A DNA stretch of 64,000 bases, from assembly GCF_000763375.1 (NCBI RefSeq), contig NZ_JPSY01000004.1:1-64000 (forward strand). Direction: 5' to 3'. A program made the position numbers and the translations under genes. This DNA is from Microbacterium profundi (GTDB lineage: Bacteria > Actinomycetota > Actinomycetes > Actinomycetales > Microbacteriaceae). The notes under the pieces are model-generated. The model made no database searches. It was not told the DNA's origin and saw nothing but the letters and a program-made list of their open reading frames with translations. Below are positions 51,853-60,942 of this stretch, piece by piece; positions within the stretch are counted from its first letter, which is position 1; each line of letters begins with the position of its first letter.

Positions 51853-53694
51853 CTACCTCACAACAATCAAGAGCACGACGAGGGCGACGGTGATGACGGC
51901 GCCAGCGGCGTAGTAGTCGGCGATACGACCAGATTGGGAACGTTGGGCAAGCCTTCCCGCCGCGCGGGTGAACGTCACGACGCGACCCACCGCACCGTCG
52001 ACCTCGCCGTCGAGAGACCGCGTGGCGGCACCCGCCCGATCGAGGGCACGCGGCACGGCATCGATCGCCGCGTCGAGGCGGACATCGAAACGAGCCAGAA
52101 CCGCAGCGAATGCGTCCAGCGGGCGGCCGACGATGGTGACCGCGGCACGCTCCAGACCAAACCAGGTCGCTGCCCCAGGAACAGGCGGAAGCCGATACCG
52201 CAGCACGACAAGTACGACGATGAGGGCAAGGAGCGCTGATGCCGCCAGCTCAGCGACGCTGCTCTGAGGCTGCCCTGCTGCGCCGAGGGTTTCGCGGAAC
52301 GGAGCATCCACGCCGGGAGCAGCGAGGATTCCCAGAACAGCCGCCCCGACTGCCAGGACAACGAGCGGGCCGGTCGCGCCGGCAGGAATGTGCCGCGTTC
52401 CCGGCTGCTCGGCATCCCACCCCGCCTCACGCGCCGCGTCCTGAACAGGAGCCGCCCACGCCACTCCGATGATTTTCGCCGAGTACGCCGCCGCCAGTAC
52501 CGCCCCCACCAGGCCAGCCGCGTACAGAGCGGGGCTCGCTTCGAGCGCGGCCGCGAGGACAGAGTCTTTGGTCAGCCAGAGCGAGAGCGGGGGGATGCCG
52601 GCGAGCGAGAGTGCTCCGATCATGAACGTCACTCCGACGAGAGGCCACCGCCGGCCGACGCCACGCAACGCGTGCAACTGTTTGGTGCCCGTTGCTGCCA
52701 GCCACGCGCCCGCGATGAGGAACAGCAGCGCTTTGGTGGCCGCGTGTGCGATCAGCTGCGCAGTTCCCCCCGCTGTCGCCCCGATGCCGGCGGCGAGAGT
52801 CACAAATCCCAGTTGCGCGGCGGTGGAGGCGGCGAGGAGCTGTTTGAGGTCGGACTGGCCGATGGCGATCACACCCAAAACGATGGTCGTGGCCGCACCG
52901 ATCCATGCGGCCGCCCATCCCGCCCAGCCGGACGCGAGCAAGAGTGGACTCAGGCGAAGGAGCAGATATCCGCCCATGGCGACCATCGCGGCGGAGTGCA
53001 GCAAGGCGCTCACGGGGCTGGGCCCTTCCATGGCGCGGGACAACCAGAAGCTGAAGGGGAGTTGCGCGGCCTTTCCCAGGCCGGCGATCAGGACGCCCGC
53101 GGCGATGAGCGACAGCCAGGGCGCCGAGGCGCTACTCAGATCGTCGAGTTGCCAGCCCACGCCCGCGACGATGGCCACACCCGCAGCCAGATACAGTCCG
53201 AGGTCGGCCGTCCGCGTCACGGTGAATGCGACGAAACCCGCGGGAATGGTGCGGGCGTTCTGCCAGTGGAAGCCGATGAGAGCGTACGAGGTGGCGCCCA
53301 TAATCTCCCACGCGGCCAGCAACGACACTAGCGACGTCGAGGTCACCGTGATGAGCACGGCAGCGATGAACACCAGCATCAGGCCATGGAAGCGGGCCTC
53401 GGTCTGTGTCCGCTCAGCAGCAGCGAAGACCAAGACGAGGAGCGCGACGGCGGTGATCATCGGCAGCAGGACGGCGGAAAGCCCATCGACAACCAGGGTG
53501 GCACCGCTCGGCCCGATAAAGGCCGCCTCCCACCTCGGCCGGGTAATGGCCGCAGTGATCGCGGCCGCCATTGTCACAGCGGCGACCGTTATCGATGTGA
53601 CCGGTGCCATTCTGTCGAAGCGGCGGCCGCCGAGAAGGAGGGCGGTGCCGGCAACCGCGGGTAACGCGATCAGTGTGATCAGTAGGAGGCTCAT
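51853..53694 (-). CDS. nuoL: NuoL-like antiporter subunit with C-terminal lateral extension
   Basis: 613 residues from ATG 53694, which overlaps the nuoK stop; a longer frame to 54120 is antisense-like filler through nuoK. TM5 Glu (SLLAAWEIMGATSYALIGFH) and TM7 Lys (GLGKAAQLPFSFWLSRAMEG) are both kept, as is SALLHSAAMVAMGGYLL. The C-terminus has the long amphipathic region and final TM (YYAAGAVITVALVVLLIVV) expected of the lateral helix. Confidence 0.92.
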   Translation of the reverse strand: MSLLLITLIALPAVAGTALLLGGRRFDRMAPVTSITVAAVTMAAAITAAITRPRWEAAFIGPSGATLVVDGLSAVLLPMITAVALLVLVFAAAERTQTEARFHGLMLVFIAAVLITVTSTSLVSLLAAWEIMGATSYALIGFHWQNARTIPAGFVAFTVTRTADLGLYLAAGVAIVAGVGWQLDDLSSASAPWLSLIAAGVLIAGLGKAAQLPFSFWLSRAMEGPSPVSALLHSAAMVAMGGYLLLRLSPLLLASGWAGWAAAWIGAATTIVLGVIAIGQSDLKQLLAASTAAQLGFVTLAAGIGATAGGTAQLIAHAATKALLFLIAGAWLAATGTKQLHALRGVGRRWPLVGVTFMIGALSLAGIPPLSLWLTKDSVLAAALEASPALYAAGLVGAVLAAAYSAKIIGVAWAAPVQDAAREAGWDAEQPGTRHIPAGATGPLVVLAVGAAVLGILAAPGVDAPFRETLGAAGQPQSSVAELAASALLALIVVLVVLRYRLPPVPGAATWFGLERAAVTIVGRPLDAFAAVLARFDVRLDAAIDAVPRALDRAGAATRSLDGEVDGAVGRVVTFTRAAGRLAQRSQSGRIADYYAAGAVITVALVVLLIVVR

Positions 53695-53993
53695 CCGTTC
53701 AGGTCCGTTGCCGAATCGATCATGTCGGACCCGCGGGAGCGGTGCACGATCGTGGCCGCCGCGAATCCCATCGCCATCTCCACCGTCATCGCCGCGAGGA
53801 TGACGATCATTAGGGTCTGGCCATCGGGCGTGGGCGCGAGGAACCACCACAGCGCGCCGGCCGCGAGGAGTACACCGTTGATCATCAGTTCGATGCCCAT
53901 CATCACCATGACGACAACCTGCTGCGAGAGGGCGCCATAGAGCCCGACAGCAAAAAGCGCCGCCGCCACGACGAGCACGAGCGAGAGGGTCAT
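53691..53993 (-). CDS. nuoK: NuoK-like subunit
   Basis: 100 residues, three TM helices. Both conserved membrane glutamates are present: MMGIELMINGVLL (TM2) and AAMTVEMAMGFAAATIVHR (TM3). Overlaps nuoL and nuoJ by 4 bp each. MrpC-related; couples quinone-site changes to the antiporter subunits in complex I. Confidence 0.93.
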   Translation of the reverse strand: MTLSLVLVVAAALFAVGLYGALSQQVVVMVMMGIELMINGVLLAAGALWWFLAPTPDGQTLMIVILAAMTVEMAMGFAAATIVHRSRGSDMIDSATDLNG

Positions 53994-54574
53994 TGGTGGT
54001 GCTCCCCTGCCATCGACGAGTCAGGCGGCATCGGCGTACCGTCGCCTTCTTCGCCGTCACGATCCTCACCAGGTGGGTCGGAACGGCCGTGCGGATTGGC
54101 CAGCACCAGTGCCGCGACAATCGTCGCGAACAAAACGGGGCTGATGACGAGCATCACTAGCATTTTCGAGCCCATGATCGCGTCGCCCAGAGACCTGACG
54201 AGGTCCGCGGCAGGTTCGCCGGCACGTGCGGGCCAGGGGATGACAAACGCTGCCACGGCCAGGAGCACGAAGACGGTGGCGGCGATGATCATCGAACGGC
54301 GTTTGCTGTGGGTCATATCCATGGGCATCAACGCCGGGTTCATCCCCATGAACATGACCATGAAAACGGCCATGATCGCCATCTCCATCAACATCATGAG
54401 GATGGTGATGACCCCGATGTAGTCCAAGTTCAGGACAACGAGGATCGCGCCGACACACACGAACGACATCGCAAGGGCGTAGGTAGCCCGCGCCATCGAG
54501 TTGACTACGAAGACGGCGATGCCGCTTGCGACAGCAACGACAGCGAACAACCAGAACAGCAGAGCCGCGATCAC
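53990..54574 (-). CDS. nuoJ: NuoJ-like subunit
   Basis: 194 residues from GTG 54574 overlapping the nuoH stop (GTGA). Five TM segments: LLFWLFAVVAVASGIAVFVV, ATYALAMSFVCVGAILVVLN, DYIGVITILMMLMEMAIMAV. The last contains the MEMAIM region corresponding to the TM3 pi-bulge of NuoJ. A Met-rich loop (MFMGMNPALMPMDMTHSKRR) and a His/Met-containing hydrophilic C-terminus (MPPDSSMAGEHHQ) are notable beside the metal-binding-like connector gene. Confidence 0.88.
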   Translation of the reverse strand: MIAALLFWLFAVVAVASGIAVFVVNSMARATYALAMSFVCVGAILVVLNLDYIGVITILMMLMEMAIMAVFMVMFMGMNPALMPMDMTHSKRRSMIIAATVFVLLAVAAFVIPWPARAGEPAADLVRSLGDAIMGSKMLVMLVISPVLFATIVAALVLANPHGRSDPPGEDRDGEEGDGTPMPPDSSMAGEHHQ

Positions 54575-55512
54575 AGTGCACCCCCGTTGACGCCCACGAT
54601 CACGGCGACGACGGCGACCTGAACGATCGTCAACGGCAAAACGATGACCCACGCGAGCCCCGCGAGACGGTCAGGGCGAATCATCGGGAAGAGTCGTCGC
54701 ACCGTCAACATCCCCGCCAGCACGACCAGGGTCTTGATGAGCACCCACATCGACGGTGGCAGCCACGGACCGTTTCCGCCACCGAGGAACAGCGGCACCG
54801 CGAACGCGGCACCGGCGACGAGGACGGCGTACCGGCCCACGAGAACGAGCAGCCGGTCGACGCCGCTCAGCTCGACAAGCACGCCAGAGGCGATATCGCC
54901 GCTCATCGCGGTATGGAAAGGACCCCACGACGAAAACGCCACCACGGATGCAACGAAAATCAGGAATGCCACCGGCATCCAGACGACAAACCACAGGTTG
55001 CCCTGCGCGTCCTGCACATCGAGCATGCGAAGGCTCCCAGCCGCGATGGCCGGCGCGGTCAGCGCGAACATCAGCGGAAGCTCGTACGAGAGAGCGAGTG
55101 CGAGGAAACGGTATCCGCCGACGAGCGACCAGGAACTGTTGGCTCCCCACCCGAGCAACCACCACAGCGCCCACAACAACACGTCGACCGCATTGAACCA
55201 CACCAGACCCACGGGCAGGTCGGCCAGAACGAAGGATCCGAAAGGGATCACCAGCATCTTTAGCATGGCCGCGATGACCAGGCCCGCGCCGGCGATACGC
55301 CACAGCAACGAATCTGCCCCCGCAAGAGTGCGGCGTTGCTGGCGAAGCAGGCGGCTCACCTCCCGAAGGGGCGCGGCGGCGGCGGTTAAGACCGGTGCAC
55401 CGCCAGATCGAGCATCAAGCATCGCGTTCGCGGCCGCCGCAGCCCAGGCGACCACGACGAGACCGCCGCCCACCAGCAACACGGCGACAAAGACCGTGGC
55501 CACCTCACCCAC
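54571..55512 (-). CDS. nuoH: NuoH-like subunit, with the acidic quinone-loop motif altered
   Basis: About 313 residues from GTG 55512 (GTG 55503 possible). Eight TM segments; conserved core features include VIPFGSFVLADLPVGLVWFN and GYRFLALALSYELPLMFALT. Canonical NuoH has an acidic loop of the PFDLxEAESELVAG type; here the corresponding place reads WGPFHTAMSGDIASGVLVEL, with only part of the acidic residues and a SGVLVELSG end more like group 4 hydrogenase HycD/HyfC subunits. It overlaps the upstream fusion gene by 8 bp. Confidence 0.85.
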   Translation of the reverse strand: MGEVATVFVAVLLVGGGLVVVAWAAAAANAMLDARSGGAPVLTAAAAPLREVSRLLRQQRRTLAGADSLLWRIAGAGLVIAAMLKMLVIPFGSFVLADLPVGLVWFNAVDVLLWALWWLLGWGANSSWSLVGGYRFLALALSYELPLMFALTAPAIAAGSLRMLDVQDAQGNLWFVVWMPVAFLIFVASVVAFSSWGPFHTAMSGDIASGVLVELSGVDRLLVLVGRYAVLVAGAAFAVPLFLGGGNGPWLPPSMWVLIKTLVVLAGMLTVRRLFPMIRPDRLAGLAWVIVLPLTIVQVAVVAVIVGVNGGAL

Positions 55513-56635
55513 GCGGCACCCGCTCCCGTGAGATCGCATGTTCCAGCCCGAGGGATGCCACGATCAGGCGAACGGTCGAGAGTTCTTGACCCACGACTGC
55601 GCTACGGATCACCTCGCTGGTCGCACTGTCCGCGGCGGACCCGAGCACCGGACGGCTTGGGGGAGCCGCTTCAGGGTCAAGCAACGCGGAGCAGGTGCGC
55701 AGCCAACCAACGAGTGTGCCACGCGGATCGATGGATTCGTCCGCCGCGATACCCTTCGCACTCCACGCCAGCGTCCGTGACCGCTCTGCGCGGCGGGTAA
55801 GACGGGTCAATCCGGAGCGAATCTTCTCGAGCGGTGCATCGTCGAGGAGGTCGTTGCGGACGCGCCGTGCCCGTGCGGCCATCGGATCCCAGCCGACGAC
55901 GGCGAGAACTCGCGATGCTGCATCGCACAGGCGGGCGGCATCTTCCCGAACAGATCCCGCAGGCAATTCGTCGGCCTCACCCCACTCGATCTCCACATCG
56001 GTGACCAGATCACCATGCAACGTGCAGTGCACAACGAGCGCCGCGGGCCAATCCGACAGAATCGGACCCAGGGTGAGGTGGGTGGCATCCATCTCCAAGC
56101 CATCACGGTCCTCCGATCCTTCGGCAAGCGGGATACCGCCGGGGCCAGACATATCCATTCCGTGACCCGAGTGGTCCATGTCGTGTCCGGACTGGCCCAT
56201 TTCGTGTCCGGAGTGGCCCGTGTCGTGGGGCATGTCCATGTCGTGTCCGGAGTGGTCCATTGACATCTCGGCGACGACGGGCGGCTTGCTCGCCTGCTCA
56301 CTTCGAGACCGCATGCGCTGGGTTGTGGTGTCGCGGAGGTCCTCAACAACGGCATCCAACGTCGACGACAGGTCTGCAACATTGGTCACAATGGCGCGCG
56401 CACGAGGGGCGGGAACCTGCTGCCACACCGAATCAATCAGGCCGCTCAGCGCCGCCTCCGGTCGTCCGCAGACCAGCAGCGCGTCACTGTCTGCGGGCGC
56501 ACACGCCAGTGCCCAGCCGCGAGCCGTGACCGCAGCCTCAACCCTCATCCGCAAAAGACCCGAGCCGGGGGCCTCGACGATCATGACGTGAACGCGCTTC
56601 ACCGCGGCATTGGCCACCCACCCGGTCAGACCCAT
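55505..56635 (-). CDS. Fused connector protein: NuoB-like domain without cysteines, His/Met-rich linker, short NuoD-like stretch
   Basis: 376 residues, occupying the nuoB-nuoD slot between nuoA and nuoH. Residues about 15-100 resemble NuoB (ADSDALLVCGRPEAALSGLI, VWQQVPAPRARAIV), but the four cluster-N2 cysteines are not present. Residues 126-162 hold 8 His and 7 Met in repeated GHDMDM/DHSGH units, a copper-binding-like composition. Residues about 180-220 (MDATHLTLGPILSDWPAALV, LHGDLVTDVEIEWG) recall the NuoD N-terminus. The remainder is helical and Arg-rich without known motif. Homology is by eye and needs structure comparison. ATG 56635 overlaps the nuoA end. Confidence 0.7.
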   Translation of the reverse strand: MGLTGWVANAAVKRVHVMIVEAPGSGLLRMRVEAAVTARGWALACAPADSDALLVCGRPEAALSGLIDSVWQQVPAPRARAIVTNVADLSSTLDAVVEDLRDTTTQRMRSRSEQASKPPVVAEMSMDHSGHDMDMPHDTGHSGHEMGQSGHDMDHSGHGMDMSGPGGIPLAEGSEDRDGLEMDATHLTLGPILSDWPAALVVHCTLHGDLVTDVEIEWGEADELPAGSVREDAARLCDAASRVLAVVGWDPMAARARRVRNDLLDDAPLEKIRSGLTRLTRRAERSRTLAWSAKGIAADESIDPRGTLVGWLRTCSALLDPEAAPPSRPVLGSAADSATSEVIRSAVVGQELSTVRLIVASLGLEHAISRERVPRG

Positions 56636-56985
56636 CGGAAGGCCCCTTCACGCCACGCCCAGACAACGCCCGCGACCAATAGCGCGAGAAACACGAACAT
56701 CTCGATGATGGCTTCGGCACCGCGTTCGGCCACGATGACCGCCCACGGATACATGAACAGCATCTCGACATCAAAGGCGAGGAACACCAGCGCAATCGGG
56801 TACCAGCGTGCGTGATACCGGGACAGCGCATGTTCGCGTGGTTCCCAGCCGGACTGGAACGGGAGGACCTCCACTACATCCCGGGAAACCGCCACGAACC
56901 GACCCACCACGTACAGCAATCCCACCGCGGCCAGACCGAGGCCGATCACAATGAAAACGCTGATGTAGGGGGACATGCTACGCAT
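56626..56985 (-). CDS. nuoA: NuoA-like subunit
   Basis: 119 residues, three TM helices, with the diagnostic FDVEMLFMYPWAVIV and the loop FQSGWEPREHALSRYHARWY. The loop Cys common in NuoA (SGxxP...) is replaced by Trp-Glu. First gene of the operon nuoA-X-nuoH-J-K-L-M-N; start may be ATG 56985 or ATG 56976. Confidence 0.92.
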   Translation of the reverse strand: MRSMSPYISVFIVIGLGLAAVGLLYVVGRFVAVSRDVVEVLPFQSGWEPREHALSRYHARWYPIALVFLAFDVEMLFMYPWAVIVAERGAEAIIEMFVFLALLVAGVVWAWREGAFRWV

Positions 56986-57117
56986 CTCACTTCCAGATCG
57001 GCGACGATAGTTCGGCTATACCCGAGCCTAGGCTGTAGTCAAAGGAATCGCCGGGGTTCCGGCGGTTCATGCCGTAGCGAAGCGCAGACCGGTGAGAGCT
57101 GCATTATCGGAGGACGA

Positions 57118-57801
57118 ATGGAATGGTTGGTGCGCACGGCGGGAGCAGTGGTCGTTTTCCTAGTACTCCGCGACATGTTTCACACTTTGGGCCACCCGGA
57201 GGGGCAGGGCCGCCTCAGTCGACTTGTGCTAGGGGCAATCTGGCGGATGTCACAGTACCGCCGGGGGCGCGGACGGCTGGGACAGCTCAGCGGACCCTTG
57301 GGGATGTTGACCGTCATTGTCGCAGGGGGCACGCTCGCGGTCGTCGGTTGGGCGCTGCTCTACCTACCCTCGGTGCCCGAAGGATTCATCTATAGTCCCG
57401 GTGCGGCCACGGACAGCGCGAACGCTCCCCTTGACGCACTGTACATCTCGATGGTCACGATTTCGACACTCGGTTTCGGGGACGTCGTCCCGGCCCCGGG
57501 ATGGTTGCGACCGCCATCATCCAGGCCAGGATCGACCTCAGTGAATACTCCGAAACCTACTATTTTCGAGACACCGACCCCAACTCGTCGCTGGCGGCAA
57601 CGCTGCCCTATGCCGTAGCCCTCGCCGAAATTGGGGAATGAGTCACGTCAGTCTGACATGCGCATCGCTGCACACCTACTGACCGGTGCGCTGGAGGAGT
57701 TCGCCGGGGTCCTCAAGGGTTGGTTCCCACGCACCACTCCTACGATGTCCGACTTGCTTGCGGCATATGCGATCGACCATGGGTATGACCCGTCAAAGAC
57801 A
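57118..57801 (+). pseudogene. Two-TM potassium-channel-like gene, decayed copy
   Basis: ATG 57118 follows CGGAGGACGA. It matches the intact gene at 59881 through the pore (DALYISMVTISTLGFGDVVP), then jumps at about 57509 over roughly 200 bp of the intact version and continues out of frame with IIQARIDLSEYSETYYFRDT. A second disruption (TGA near 57640) precedes the residual C-terminal segment ending near 57801. Non-functional. Confidence 0.85.
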
Positions 57802-57839
57802 ACAGCTCGCCATAAGATCCGGGTCTACCCGCCCGCGGT

Positions 57840-58040
57840 ATTCAATCCACTCGGATAGGGACGATAGGTTGTTCCGCCCCTGGTTTGATGGAGACTCCGA
57901 TCGTCCCGAAAGGATGAGGAGCAATGCCAGCACTGAAGAAGTATCCGACGGAGTTGAAGGAGCGAGCTGTCCGGCTCGTGATCGAGTCGCGTGACGCCGA
58001 TGGTGGCCGCCGCGGGGCGTGCACCCGGATCGGGCAGCAG
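57840..58040 (+). pseudogene. IS3-family left end and orfA fragment
   Basis: An ATG at 57924 after AAAGGATGAGG opens PALKKYPTELKERAVRLVIE and GACTRIGQQ, the N-terminus of an IS3 OrfA; homology ends near 58040. The upstream TGGTTTGATGGAGACTCC stretch resembles an IS3 terminal region. No orfB. Confidence 0.65.
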
Positions 58041-58854
58041 CGTCGGCTGCATAACGGGAGTGTGTCCGCAGAAGGATGTTGGATTCGAGGTCGGCTGGCG
58101 CGATCGGTGCTGACCATCTTCCAGGCCCACCTCGGTGGCACTGCAGCGTGGGTTGCCGACCGTTGCGCGCTTCATGCGAGCGTTCGCGTCATTCACACTG
58201 TCCCCAGATGGATAGCCGGGGCGCTTCAATCTGAGAGATCTACGGCGGTGGGAACTGCCGATGCGCCTCACGTCCGGGCGGGCCTGTGGCTCGCCGTTGT
58301 TCTTGCCTTTGTTGGGCCAGCTGCCCACCGGGGCAAGCCAGCTCAGATGTCACTACCGCGCGCGGCAGATCCAATTTCAGCACGAGAGGGTGTCGACCTG
58401 TTGAATTAGCGCACTTCGGCGCGTAGCCTTTCGGAAGGCAACTCCAAACCTCGGTCGCTTAGTCACTAGTGATCTTTGGAGCGTGCATGTCGATAGTGGA
58501 TTTGGGTCGTCTGACCCCCTCCGCCGGTGCGAGCTTGTCCGCGTTAAGGAGCTTCTTTAGTCCGAATTTCTTTCGACCAGACGAGCGTTGTTTGTCCTTC
58601 AGTGGCGATCTTCCCCCTCAGCCGTTTTTTGGACATCACGGAAGGTGTCGCCACCAAGGAAACCCTGTTTTGGGCAGTGTAGGTAATGCCGGTCGAGCGG
58701 CACGAACGATTGCCGTTTGCTCGACGAGTTGGCCTGGAACGCGAACCCGGTGCGTCGTGCGGGTTGTGGCGCGTATCGGTGGCTATCGCGACGTTGCTTT
58801 CACGAAACGGGGACAAGTCTTGACAATCTCAGCATCCGCGAAGGCAGTCACACT
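58041..58854. other. Gene-poor stretch
   Basis: About 800 bp without a convincing gene on either strand; short frames present are not conserved-looking. It may hold decayed IS sequence left and the promoter of the DUF4396-like gene right. Confidence 0.5.
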
Positions 58855-59670
58855 GTGAGGCTAATCGACGGCGTGATGCTCTTATGGTGGATTCTCACCG
58901 TGCCATCTTTTCTTTTCGTCGCCATAGACGTCCAGCGCACGCCAGCAGCAACAGTGATCAAGTGGGCTTTCATCATCCTCGTCGCCTTCACCGGCCCGAT
59001 CGGTGCGTTTTTCTATGTGCTCGGTTGCCGAGAACCGCTCTACGGAGTCCACGAAGAGTATGTCTCGGTCCGGTGGCGCCAGGTGATGGGATCCACGATG
59101 CACTGCGCCGCGGGCGACGGCATCGGGATCATCGTCGGTGCGGCCGTCGGTGCGGGACTGGCCCTAAACTTTTGGCCCGATTTTCTCCTTGAGTACACCT
59201 TGGGGTTCGGATTTGGGTGGACCTATTTCCAAGCGTTCGCTATGCGGTTCATGGCGGGCGGATCGTACCGGAAGTCGCTGCGGATGACGTTCCTGCCCGA
59301 GTTGTTGTCGATGAATCTGCTGATGAGTGGGATGCTGCTCACAACTCGATTTTCGATGCGGGCAGTCGAGGGAGGGGATGACCCTACTCGTCCCGAGTTC
59401 TGGTTTATCATGTCGATGGCACTAATCGTGGGCTTCGCGTTCGCGTACCCGATCAATTGGTGGCTGGTTGCCAACCACATGAAGCACGGGATGTTCACCG
59501 TTCGCAAGGAAGCCGTGTCAGCACTGAACGGACGCGAACCGGTCACACCAATGCCCGCTGGGCCACCACCCGTCCAGCCCGGTATCCGCGTCAAGGCCGC
59601 GATGACTGTCCTCACGTTTGCGATCCTGGGTGGCACACTCCTCGTCATCACCCAGCTTGCGATCCGCTGA
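58855..59670 (+). CDS. DUF4396-like polytopic membrane protein
   Basis: About 271 residues from GTG 58855; the frame extends upstream to 58717 but that part is Arg/Cys-rich and unlike a membrane protein. Segments: LIDGVMLLWWILTVPSFLFV, WAFIILVAFTGPIGAFFYVL, then MGSTMHCAAGDGIGIIVGA and LPELLSMNLLMSGMLLTTRF. The order HCxAGDxxGII and PExxSMNxxMxG is my basis for DUF4396, often found near copper proteins in bacteria. Function unknown. It lies between the two channel copies. Confidence 0.75.
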   Translation: MRLIDGVMLLWWILTVPSFLFVAIDVQRTPAATVIKWAFIILVAFTGPIGAFFYVLGCREPLYGVHEEYVSVRWRQVMGSTMHCAAGDGIGIIVGAAVGAGLALNFWPDFLLEYTLGFGFGWTYFQAFAMRFMAGGSYRKSLRMTFLPELLSMNLLMSGMLLTTRFSMRAVEGGDDPTRPEFWFIMSMALIVGFAFAYPINWWLVANHMKHGMFTVRKEAVSALNGREPVTPMPAGPPPVQPGIRVKAAMTVLTFAILGGTLLVITQLAIR

Positions 59671-59880
59671 GCGTCGGAGTGCACACTTGAGGGGACACAA
59701 CCCTCGTCAACCACTATCCGCGCGGGGTCTCCCTGAGGCTGCAGCGATCGCGGCAAATGGGATGTTCATTGACGCAATAATTGAAGTCTGGGTTGGTTAT
59801 CGGAATCCATCCTCGGCCTTGGGAGGCGGCCCGTAGACTCGGGTGTGCAGGCACCATATTGCGGTCTGATCGGAGGACGG

Positions 59881-60777
59881 ATGGATTGGTTGGCGCGCGC
59901 GGTGGGAGCCGTCACCATCCTGTATGTGCTCCGCGACATCTTCCACACGTTGGGTCATCCCGAAGGACACGGCACTCTGAGTCGTTTCGTGCTGAGCACG
60001 ATATGGCGGCTCTCGACGTTTCGCGGCAAGCGAGGAAGGCTTGCTCGCCTCGCTGGCCCGGTCGCATTGATAACCGTAATCATGGTGTGGGGCACACTGG
60101 CGATACTGGGGTGGGCGCTCGTGTACTTGCCCTCCGTTCCCACCGGTTTCGTATATGCCTCCGGGTCCGAAACGGACGTGACGAACGTTGTATTGGACGC
60201 CCTGTACATCTCGATGTCCACGATATCGACCCTGGGGTTCGGCGACGTGGTGCCAGCTCCTGGTTGGCTGCGCGTCGTCACCCCGCTTGAGGCACTATTC
60301 GGGTTTGCGTTGCTCACTGTCGCGGTTTCTTGGGTGCTGCAGGTCTACCCGGCCTTGGCTAGACGCCGGGTGCTGGCGATCCGCCTTTCGTCGTTGCGGC
60401 GCACCATGAGCACAACCGCGCTACGAGACGCCGAAGCGACCCTCATCGCCGCGGTTCTGGAGCGTTTGTCGACCGATATCATCCAGGCTCGGATCGATCT
60501 CAGCGAATACTCGGAAACGTACTATTTCAGAGACGAGGACCCGAACTGCTCGCTCGCAGCAATGCTGCCCTACGCGGCAGAACTGGCCAGCATCGGAGCT
60601 GCCGCACCGCGCTCCGATACGCGTTTCGCTGCAAAACTGCTGATGTTCGCATTGGAGGGCTTCACCGAGGTGCTAAAGGACCGCTTCCCGCATACGGCTC
60701 CCATCATGTCCGATTTACTGGCGGCATACGCAGCCGATCATGGGCACGATCCTGTGAGCGGACAGGCCAACGAATAG
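59881..60777 (+). CDS. Two-TM potassium-channel-like protein (Ion_trans_2)
   Basis: 298 residues from ATG 59881 with GGAGG upstream; an in-frame ATG-like start at 59845 is less likely because the decayed copy has the same start context. TM1 is ALITVIMVWGTLAILGWALV, the pore loop reads MSTISTLGFGDVVPAPGWLR with a TLGFGD filter, TM2 is TPLEALFGFALLTVAVSWVL. A helical cytoplasmic domain of about 150 residues follows (DIIQARIDLSEYSETYYFRD). It likely passes K+; gating ligand unknown. Confidence 0.88.
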   Translation: MDWLARAVGAVTILYVLRDIFHTLGHPEGHGTLSRFVLSTIWRLSTFRGKRGRLARLAGPVALITVIMVWGTLAILGWALVYLPSVPTGFVYASGSETDVTNVVLDALYISMSTISTLGFGDVVPAPGWLRVVTPLEALFGFALLTVAVSWVLQVYPALARRRVLAIRLSSLRRTMSTTALRDAEATLIAAVLERLSTDIIQARIDLSEYSETYYFRDEDPNCSLAAMLPYAAELASIGAAAPRSDTRFAAKLLMFALEGFTEVLKDRFPHTAPIMSDLLAAYAADHGHDPVSGQANE

Positions 60778-60942
60778 CCACGCACACCGGGTGACTGGGC
60801 CCTGGGGCCCCGCGTCGGGGCAATTTTGGCGTCGGACGCGTCGTCAAAGGTACCTATTTTGGCGTCCTCGAACCGATCGGTACCGAGCCGATCGTCGGCA
60901 TTTTTCCCTTCCGGGACGGAGAGGGGAGGGCGGACAGTGTGG

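Noticed and set aside
53695..54120. Extension of nuoL to give a 755-residue protein
   Set aside because: The added 142 residues are Arg-rich and read through nuoK in another frame; ATG 53694 gives the normal NuoL start.
57825..58328. Leftward 167-codon frame
   Set aside because: No hydrophobic, catalytic or conserved pattern, and it overlaps the IS3 orfA fragment on the other strand.
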